From: Bacteroidetes bacterium UBA2364
GTDB taxonomy: Bacteria; Bacteroidota; Rhodothermia; Rhodothermales; UBA2364
Direction of reading: 5' to 3'
Assembly (NCBI GenBank): GCA_002344075.1
Contig: DDTM01000005.1
Location: 1-40,987, forward strand
DNA length: 40,987 bases
A model generated the notes under the pieces. That model saw nothing but the letters and a program-made list of their open reading frames with translations. It had not been told where the DNA came from and did no database searches. This document shows, in pieces, positions 35,258 through 40,987 of this stretch (the stretch's first letter is position 1; the number at the start of each line of letters is the position of its first letter). A program made the translations under genes and the position numbers.

Positions 35258-36250
35258 TTATTCAACCTGAAACCTAAAGGTGATGGTGGTGGACTGGTTG
35301 ATTTCCCCTCCACCTTCTGCCAAAGGTGACCATCGCCAACCACGGGCTGCTGATAGGGCTTGGGCTTCGAGCGAGGGATTCCCTTTACGTGCGATGGTTG
35401 CGCCCACAACCCGGCCTTCTGGATCTACAGTTACCCGGACGGTAATTGTGGCATTAACCAAAACCGTATGTCGGGGCATGGCACGACGAATGACCGCTCT
35501 CCCCGGTAACTGCCCACCAGAGAAACCTGTTCCTCCAGATCTGGGCGCGGCATCAGGGCGACCACTTGGCTCATCCCGTGTACCAGACCCCGTTGAGCCA
35601 GAACCCGGAGAAGCACTTGTATTGCCCGCCGTATTCGACGGTCTCGTGGGAGGTTCAGGGCGGGGTTGAGGGGTCGGGTTTTGCGGTAAAGGACGCGGTT
35701 TAGGAGCCGCGCTTTCAGGTCGGGGTTCGTTACTCGTCCGAGGTGTAGGTGCAGCAGATGGCCTGCTGGGCTGTCCCGTATTTTGTGATGAAGTATTTGC
35801 CTGTGGCTTTGTAGCAGGGGCAGGAGTACTACTCAAAGGTTTAGCAATTGGGGTTCTTGGCGGCGTAACCACCCGTTCTGGTGTTTTAGGAACAGTACGT
35901 TGAACCGGGGTTTTTACAGGCTTTGACGGAGGTGGGGGCAAGGGTTTGGGCTTCCTCACCTCAGTTTTGGGAGGAGGAGGAGGGGCCGGTACAGGCTTTT
36001 CACGCTCGGCATTTAAAGGGATTTCGTCGGATTGATTGTCCTCTGCGGTTTCCGCATTAGAGGGCTTGGTGTCCTCAGCACCCAAAGCATCCAAGGAGAT
36101 CGCTTCCACCATGATTTCTGGCGGTGCTTTACGCGGTGGCGGAGTCATATTGCTTAATGGTACGACTGCAAAGCCACCCAAGAGAGCTGCATGTGCCAAA
36201 ATGCTGATCACTGAAGCCTGAATATCCCTTTTCCTTTTCATAATCGTCAT
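35258..36250 (-). CDS. TonB-family energy transducer
   Basis: 330 residues. A single N-terminal membrane helix (ISILAHAALLGGFAVVPL) carries the conserved His that contacts ExbBD. A very long Pro/Lys/Ser-rich periplasmic arm (residues about 60-235) follows. The short TonB C-terminal domain is AVIRRAMPRHTVLVNATITVRVTVDPEGRVVGATIARKG..., ending TITFRFQVE. It would transmit proton-motive force to TonB-dependent receptors such as the SusC-like protein. The gene starts 4 bp after the PorV-like gene stops, so the two are translated together. An ATG three codons in (36,241) is an alternative start. No ExbB or ExbD is in the window. Confidence 0.88.
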   Translation of the reverse strand: MTIMKRKRDIQASVISILAHAALLGGFAVVPLSNMTPPPRKAPPEIMVEAISLDALGAEDTKPSNAETAEDNQSDEIPLNAEREKPVPAPPPPPKTEVRKPKPLPPPPSKPVKTPVQRTVPKTPERVVTPPRTPIAKPLSSTPAPATKPQANTSSQNTGQPSRPSAAPTPRTSNEPRPESAAPKPRPLPQNPTPQPRPEPPTRPSNTAGNTSASPGSGSTGSGTRDEPSGRPDAAPRSGGTGFSGGQLPGRAVIRRAMPRHTVLVNATITVRVTVDPEGRVVGATIARKGNPSLEAQALSAARGWRWSPLAEGGGEINQSTTITFRFQVE

Positions 36251-36254
36251 TGAA

Positions 36255-37334
36255 TCAACGCTCTAAAACCAGTCTAACCGAAATCATATGAGAATTGCCC
36301 AACTCTGCCGTCGGGCCAGAAAAATCACCAAAAACATAATCAATGGCTGCCTGACGAATCATAAGACCCAAACCAACCATTGGACGAAGGGCCACACTAC
36401 CATCAGCGTTTTTTGAAAAATTGGCAATGCCGGTTCGGAGCGCAAGTGCTTTTTTGAATTGATATTCAGCCCCCAAACGCGGATGGACAGAAAGGCTGCC
36501 AGCCGAAAAAGCATATTTTTGCTGTCCGTCGAAGGCCATATCTACATCTAAACCCAACGAGAGCCGTGAACCATCTTCGCCCATGTTCCAATCGTAGCCA
36601 GAACCCAGCCTTACCACAGGCAACACCATCTCGGTTCCTCCCTTAGGAATACCGTATTCGGGATACTCTGTGAACTCGGACTGATTGATGCTCCAAGATT
36701 GCAACATGGTGGTCATATCCTGAAGGTTAATACCCAAACGTAGGTTCCCTTTCTGATATTGTGCTCCAGCATCTAAGCTATATCCCCATGCGTCGGCATA
36801 AGGACCAATTTTCCTTCTGATCAGTTTTCCTGAAGCACCTACCGCTAAATGGTCGCGTACTTTACGTCCATAGGTCAGATAAAATGCATAGTCTGCGGCA
36901 GAAAAGAGACGGAAGTTATTTTCCGGATTGGGCTTGGGAGTGTCGCGTTCAAAGTCCCAAGCATCACGGGTATCTTTAATGTCATTAACCCCGCTTCGGA
37001 TTGCGGCAAAACCAATTGCCGATTTTTGACCCACTGGAAAACCAATGCCAGCATAATCGAAGGAAACGATTCCCCCGAAGCGCTCAGCATGCATATAACC
37101 TATATCTGGATGCTTCAGGTGTACCAGCCCCGCTGGATTCCAGTAGGTGGAAGAAGCCGACTGAACAAGGGCAACGTGTGTGTTTCCCATGGCCATTGCA
37201 CGTGCATCAACACCACCAGACAAAAAGTCGGCGCCATATTTGGCAACCGTTTGCGCTGGAAGCATTGAGGGAATAAGGGCAAGAAAACCACCCAGACACA
37301 ATAAAAGACGATTCAATATACGATTATGTACCAT
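36255..37334 (-). CDS. PorV/PorQ-family outer-membrane beta-barrel protein
   Basis: 359 residues with a signal peptide ending at MLPAQ. GVDARAMAMGNTHVALVQSASSTYWNPAGL near the N-terminus is the diagnostic start of the PorV/PorQ (UPF0164-like) barrels. The remainder alternates amphipathic strands, with aromatic residues, to the end (MISVRLVLER). In T9SS, PorV recognises the C-terminal sorting domain of cargo and shuttles it to the surface attachment complex; other members of this family have unknown roles. The GH18 protein of this window is a candidate client. It is cotranscribed with the TonB gene, 4 bp apart. It could instead be a generic member of the FadL-like superfamily. Confidence 0.82.
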   Translation of the reverse strand: MVHNRILNRLLLCLGGFLALIPSMLPAQTVAKYGADFLSGGVDARAMAMGNTHVALVQSASSTYWNPAGLVHLKHPDIGYMHAERFGGIVSFDYAGIGFPVGQKSAIGFAAIRSGVNDIKDTRDAWDFERDTPKPNPENNFRLFSAADYAFYLTYGRKVRDHLAVGASGKLIRRKIGPYADAWGYSLDAGAQYQKGNLRLGINLQDMTTMLQSWSINQSEFTEYPEYGIPKGGTEMVLPVVRLGSGYDWNMGEDGSRLSLGLDVDMAFDGQQKYAFSAGSLSVHPRLGAEYQFKKALALRTGIANFSKNADGSVALRPMVGLGLMIRQAAIDYVFGDFSGPTAELGNSHMISVRLVLER

Positions 37335-37420
37335 TGGTATTGGATTAACTGAAAAGAAACGATTGGTTTCGTAACAATAGTACTATGGGTTCGAGGTCTT
37401 GTTGTGAGTGGCGTACCGAA

Positions 37421-37450
37421 TTGTTTAATATACGTATTATTTTAAGTTTA
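37421..37450 (+). promoter_or_regulatory. Bacteroidota-type promoter for the histidine kinase gene
   Basis: TTG at 37421-37423, a 19-bp spacer, then TAAGTTTA at 37443-37450. This is 7 of 8 to TAnnTTTG with canonical spacing. It lies about 110 bp before the GTG start. Confidence 0.45.
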
Positions 37451-37558
37451 AACACCCCATTTCTTTTTCCGTTCCAAGATGGTAATGGAAAAATTGGGGC
37501 TGGGTTACAACGGATCCGAAGGCTGCATCCGGACATTTATTAAGAGGCAGATATTAAC

Positions 37559-40054
37559 GTGGACAGCATCATTAGAAACAGTCGTTTATTTCTTGGATTC
37601 GTAGGCTTGTTAGCCCTCCTTCCTCTCTTGCTCTTCTACTGGAGTTGGTTTCAGGTAGCATCTGATATTCATATTAACATGCCCAACATTACCTATCGTG
37701 GATTTGACTGGGTGCATTGGGAATTTGTAGATGGGCAAATCACGGCCACCTATGTTTTCCCCAAAGGTACTGCGTATGAAGCTGGCATTCGGTCGGGTGA
37801 TGTCTTGACAGAATTGGATTATATCCGTTATTTCGATGCGGAAGCGTTCAAAATTGCAGTAGATGCCGTCCAACCTGGCCAGCATCATCGTTATACCATC
37901 TTAAGAGGCACCCAAACCTACACCTTTGATGTTCGGTTTACAAATTATCCCATATTTATATATCCTCATACTGAATTACTATGGAACATATCTCTTTGGG
38001 GATTTTTAATCATTGCCTTTATCCATTTGATGGCATTAGGTATTATCCTGCCACTTCGTAATAGAAGTACTAAGGCCAATTTATCTATTTGGCTTATTGG
38101 CACAGCGTCGGTAGCTGTTTTTGGCAATTTAATTCGCTTGCTTATGCTGGCACTTTGGGGGCCTTCGAGCATTACGGGAGTTGCCGAGTTGCTTTTTCAG
38201 GGTCTCTCTTTACTGGGTCTCTTATGCTGGATTGGCTTTCCAGCATTGCTTCTCCATACGGTTCTCTATGACCGTTCCCCCCTTCGGATGGGTCTAAGAA
38301 ACAGTATTTGGATGCTGTATATACCGGCCATTGTATATGGCTTGTTTTCTGTTTTCACTTTTTTTGGTGGGACATTTGGGCCTATTTCCCATAAAAACAT
38401 TTTCCCTCCCGTCCTTTTTTATGTCTATTTGTTTATTTCGGCTAGTATGGCCTTATACTTACTGTTTGACCGCTCGGCCTTGCTACAGCCCAATTCGGAG
38501 GAAGACCGACAGATTTGGTCTCGCATCGGTAGCCTGCTTTTCTTGGGTCTTTCCGCATTGATGGCGGTCTTGGTTTTGGCCATAAGCCGGGTACTCCCTT
38601 TGTCGGAGATTTCGGATATACAAGCAGGCTGGATATTGGTTATTGCGCAAGTATTGTCCACTACGCCCATCCTCTTGGTTTCCCTGGCCATTTTGAAGTA
38701 TGGCCGGGTAGATGAAGTGATCAGCCGTTATTTATCCTATGCCATCGGTTTACTCTTCTCCTTTTTCCTTTTTTTAATCGGGGTAACTTTTCTACCAACA
38801 TTCTTCCCCATCCTTCCCCACAATATTTTAGGAGCACTTTGGGCACTATGGATCATTCTCGGTTTTGAATGGGTGGTCAAGCGGCTTCAAAACATTATTT
38901 CTCGGCTCATCGCTTCGGAAAAGCGGGCAACGCAACGCAGCCTGAGCCGTTTTGGCGAACACATGCTTAATATCTTGGATCGTCAGGTATTGGTAAGTCA
39001 AACTTTGGAAAAGATTTTAGAAGGCGTCCATGCAACTTCGGGCGCACTCTTTTTGCGAACAACGAACCAGTCGGATAGTTGGATTTTCAGGAATATTCAA
39101 CCTAAACCACCTTACTTCTCCGATGTACAGATGAACCGGATTTGGGAAGAACTAAGTGAAAAAGACTCCATCTGGACTTCCAATACGGAGTTAAGTGAAA
39201 GGAATTTATCCCGAATCACTCGCGAGATCTTACGATCCAGTGGATTTGAAGTCGTCATCCCCATTCCCGGTAACCACCAGTCTATCGGACTTTTGCTCCT
39301 TGGGCGTAAAAAGCGATACCGAAATTTTTACAACCTGAGCGATCTCGAAATGCTTCAAGGTCTTTGTAACCAACTTGGGCTTGCAAGTGAGCGGATTGCC
39401 CTCGTTGAGCGAGAAAAAACTTTGGTCAAACAACATGCAGAAGCCCAACTGGTGGCGCTTCGGGCCCAAATTAGCCCACATTTTTTGTTCAATACATTGA
39501 ATACTCTTGCTGCATTGATTGATGAGAACCCCAAAGAAGCAGAAAAAAACGTACAGCATTTGGCAGCCATTTTTCGATATGTTCTCCAAACAGGCAGTAA
39601 TACGTATGCCACTTTAAAGGAAGAATTCACCTTGGTTGGACACTATCTGGCACTTGAACAATCCCGATTTGGACAAGACCTAATCATTCATACCTCCCTT
39701 CCACAAGAAATAGAGCAAGTACTCATTCCTGCTTTTGCACTCCAAACCCTCGTTGAAAATGCCGTAAAACATGGGTTGGAAAAAAATAAACGACGAGGAA
39801 CCTTGGCCATAATGGCACAGCAGGATAAAGCGTATGCCGCAGTCATTTCTGTTTACGACTCCGGTTATGGGATTCCTATCTTGTTTGGTAAGGGCGAACA
39901 ATCGGCCTTTTTACAACCTTTTTTTGGAACAGGCCTGAATAATGTAACAGAACGCCTACTACAGATTTACCAACGCGACAACCTCTTGACCTTTCAAAGT
40001 GATCCAGAACGCGGAACAACCGCAACACTCAAAATTCCGATAAATACCTTGTAA
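37559..40054 (+). CDS. LytS/YehU-type sensor histidine kinase with extracytoplasmic PDZ and cytoplasmic GAF domain
   Basis: 831 residues. The GTG start is preceded by AGAGG. A first membrane helix lies at about 8-30. A PDZ-like domain follows at about 50-130 (GFDWVHWEFVDGQITATYVF..., GTAYEAGIRSGDVLTELD), which would be periplasmic. Several more membrane helices run from about 140 to 445. A GAF-like domain lies at about 470-615, and a His_kinase (LytS/YehU) module has phosphoacceptor H641 in AQISPHFLFNTLN and the ATP site LVENAVKHGLEKN and DSGYGIP...GTGLNNVTERL. It should phosphorylate the LytTR regulator encoded 65 bp downstream. The PDZ ectodomain suggests sensing of unfolded or C-terminal peptides. 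Confidence 0.9.
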   Translation: MDSIIRNSRLFLGFVGLLALLPLLLFYWSWFQVASDIHINMPNITYRGFDWVHWEFVDGQITATYVFPKGTAYEAGIRSGDVLTELDYIRYFDAEAFKIAVDAVQPGQHHRYTILRGTQTYTFDVRFTNYPIFIYPHTELLWNISLWGFLIIAFIHLMALGIILPLRNRSTKANLSIWLIGTASVAVFGNLIRLLMLALWGPSSITGVAELLFQGLSLLGLLCWIGFPALLLHTVLYDRSPLRMGLRNSIWMLYIPAIVYGLFSVFTFFGGTFGPISHKNIFPPVLFYVYLFISASMALYLLFDRSALLQPNSEEDRQIWSRIGSLLFLGLSALMAVLVLAISRVLPLSEISDIQAGWILVIAQVLSTTPILLVSLAILKYGRVDEVISRYLSYAIGLLFSFFLFLIGVTFLPTFFPILPHNILGALWALWIILGFEWVVKRLQNIISRLIASEKRATQRSLSRFGEHMLNILDRQVLVSQTLEKILEGVHATSGALFLRTTNQSDSWIFRNIQPKPPYFSDVQMNRIWEELSEKDSIWTSNTELSERNLSRITREILRSSGFEVVIPIPGNHQSIGLLLLGRKKRYRNFYNLSDLEMLQGLCNQLGLASERIALVEREKTLVKQHAEAQLVALRAQISPHFLFNTLNTLAALIDENPKEAEKNVQHLAAIFRYVLQTGSNTYATLKEEFTLVGHYLALEQSRFGQDLIIHTSLPQEIEQVLIPAFALQTLVENAVKHGLEKNKRRGTLAIMAQQDKAYAAVISVYDSGYGIPILFGKGEQSAFLQPFFGTGLNNVTERLLQIYQRDNLLTFQSDPERGTTATLKIPINTL

Positions 40055-40060
40055 TTAACA

Positions 40061-40088
40061 TAGATAAATTACAATTTGAATAGATAAA
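40061..40088 (+). repeat. Direct repeat TAGATAAA, period 20 bp, before the LytTR gene
   Basis: TAGATAAA at 40061-40068 and again at 40081-40088, about two helical turns apart and 31 bp before the response-regulator start. This spacing is like that of LytTR operator repeats, so autoregulation is possible. AT-rich chance repeat is the alternative. Confidence 0.4.
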
Positions 40089-40119
40089 GCTCCAAACGTA
40101 TATATAACCCAAAATCATT

Positions 40120-40959
40120 ATGCTTAAAGCCCTGATTATTGATGACGAGGCACCTGCCCGAACACGGATGCGCAAATTACTGATGCCCTATATAGAAGCA
40201 GGACGGCTTGAACTTTGCGAAGATGCTTCTGATGGCTGGGAAGCATTGGAAGTACTGGAAACACAAAAAATTGATTTGGTTTTTCTGGATATCCGAATGC
40301 CAGAATTAGATGGGTTTTCTCTCCTAGAAAGAATTCCGCCCGATAATCGGCCCGTTGTGATTTTTACCACAGCCTATGACGAATACGCCCTCCGTGCTTT
40401 CCAGGCCAATGCCTTACACTATTTATTAAAACCCGTGGATCAGCTACAATTGGCCGAATCCATCGAGCGGGCAGAGAAACTCCGCAAAACACCTGAAAAA
40501 AAAGAACTTGATCAGGCTAAAATTTCTAAATTATTGGACTGGCTGGAAGTGCAGGACATGCCGAAAACCAGCCAAACCATGGCAAAAGCCGTCACGGAAA
40601 CCTATGTTTCCCAGATTTCGGTCCCCCACCGAGACCGTCTTATTATTATCCCAGTTCGTCAAATTGTTTCGATAGAAGTGCAAGATAACCTGACACGGCT
40701 TTTCGCCTTACCAGATCAACCCGGCCCATTTCCTAAATTGGTTCGTCATATTGTTTCGCACACCTTAGACGACTTAGAACATCGCCTGAATCCAGATGAA
40801 TTTATGCGTGTCCACCGTGCTGCTATCATTCGTTTGGATCAGATCAAAGAAATGATTGGTTGGTTTAGTGGTCGCTACAAGTTGATTCTGACTAATAACC
40901 ACGAGGTTATTGCAAGCCGCGAACGTTCCAAACTCCTAAAAAAGAAACTGATGTTCTGA
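40120..40959 (+). CDS. LytTR-family response regulator
   Basis: 279 residues. Receiver domain about 1-120 with acidic pair D8-D9, phosphoacceptor D57 (VFLDIRMPE), T84 region (IFTTAYDEYALRAF) and K104 (LLKPVD). LytTR DNA-binding domain about 170-279 (VPHRDRLIIIPVRQIVSIEVQDN..., FMRVHRAAIIRLDQIKEM, GRYKLILTNNHEVIASRERSKLLKKKLMF). It binds direct repeats in target promoters. It directly follows its likely partner kinase in the same direction. Its linker of about 50 residues is ordinary. Confidence 0.95.
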   Translation: MLKALIIDDEAPARTRMRKLLMPYIEAGRLELCEDASDGWEALEVLETQKIDLVFLDIRMPELDGFSLLERIPPDNRPVVIFTTAYDEYALRAFQANALHYLLKPVDQLQLAESIERAEKLRKTPEKKELDQAKISKLLDWLEVQDMPKTSQTMAKAVTETYVSQISVPHRDRLIIIPVRQIVSIEVQDNLTRLFALPDQPGPFPKLVRHIVSHTLDDLEHRLNPDEFMRVHRAAIIRLDQIKEMIGWFSGRYKLILTNNHEVIASRERSKLLKKKLMF

Positions 40960-40987
40960 TCACGAATCGAGTAGGAGAAAGTTAACC

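Noticed and set aside
35280..35669. Plus-strand open frame opposite the TonB gene
   Set aside because: Long antisense frames are expected opposite Pro/Arg-rich coding sequence. The minus-strand TonB reading is clearly the real one.

Overview
The window looks like a chromosomal segment of a Gram-negative bacterium of the Bacteroidota/Rhodothermota (FCB) group. The evidence is a SusC/SusD outer-membrane pair, a second TonB-dependent receptor, a secreted enzyme ending in a type IX secretion (T9SS) sorting domain, a PorV/PorQ-family protein, a DUF4292 lipoprotein, and one promoter-like match to the Bacteroidota TTG-N19-TAnnTTTG pattern. A Rhodothermia-like lineage is my best guess from the gene mix. 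No rRNA or other marker gene is present to prove it.

Layout. 1-2,580 is visibly AT-rich and gene-poor. It holds the 3' end of a serine hydrolase, a VOC (glyoxalase-like) pseudogene with an internal deletion, and a CPBP membrane protease, and it reads as a decaying or acquired patch. 2,591-7,292 (minus) is a SusD lipoprotein and its SusC receptor, with a long structured upstream region. 7,881-11,024 holds a stand-alone HAS-barrel protein and a second TonB-dependent receptor, divergently arranged. A tRNA-Leu(CAG) and an M1 metallopeptidase follow. 13,446-14,629 (minus) is peroxiredoxin-moaD-moaE. 14,780-17,431 is a GH18 chitinase-like T9SS cargo, convergent with a glutamate-cysteine-ligase/CBS fusion.

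19,544-23,060 is a TPR protein, a DUF4292 lipoprotein and an EnvC-like coiled-coil/LytM protein, an envelope-biogenesis set. 23,138-27,961 holds three amidohydrolase-fold proteins, only one with an intact HxH metal motif, and a small TonB-C-domain lipoprotein, closed by a terminator. 28,053-32,801 holds a macro-domain protein converging on a two-gene unit: a receptor-type Ser/Thr kinase with a long right-handed beta-helix ectodomain, then a membrane protein with a periplasmic trypsin-like protease and a cytoplasmic FHA domain. This pair is the best candidate for an undescribed signalling system. 33,038-34,968 is a Tat-exported LD-carboxypeptidase and a CusF-SCO fusion. A tRNA-Lys(CTT) follows, then a PorV/PorQ-family protein and a TonB protein (minus). 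A PDZ-containing LytS-type histidine kinase with its LytTR response regulator closes the window.

Taken together, most genes concern the cell envelope: nutrient uptake through TonB receptors, T9SS export, peptidoglycan turnover and transmembrane signalling. All functions are inferred from motifs and architecture read by eye. No database search was run.
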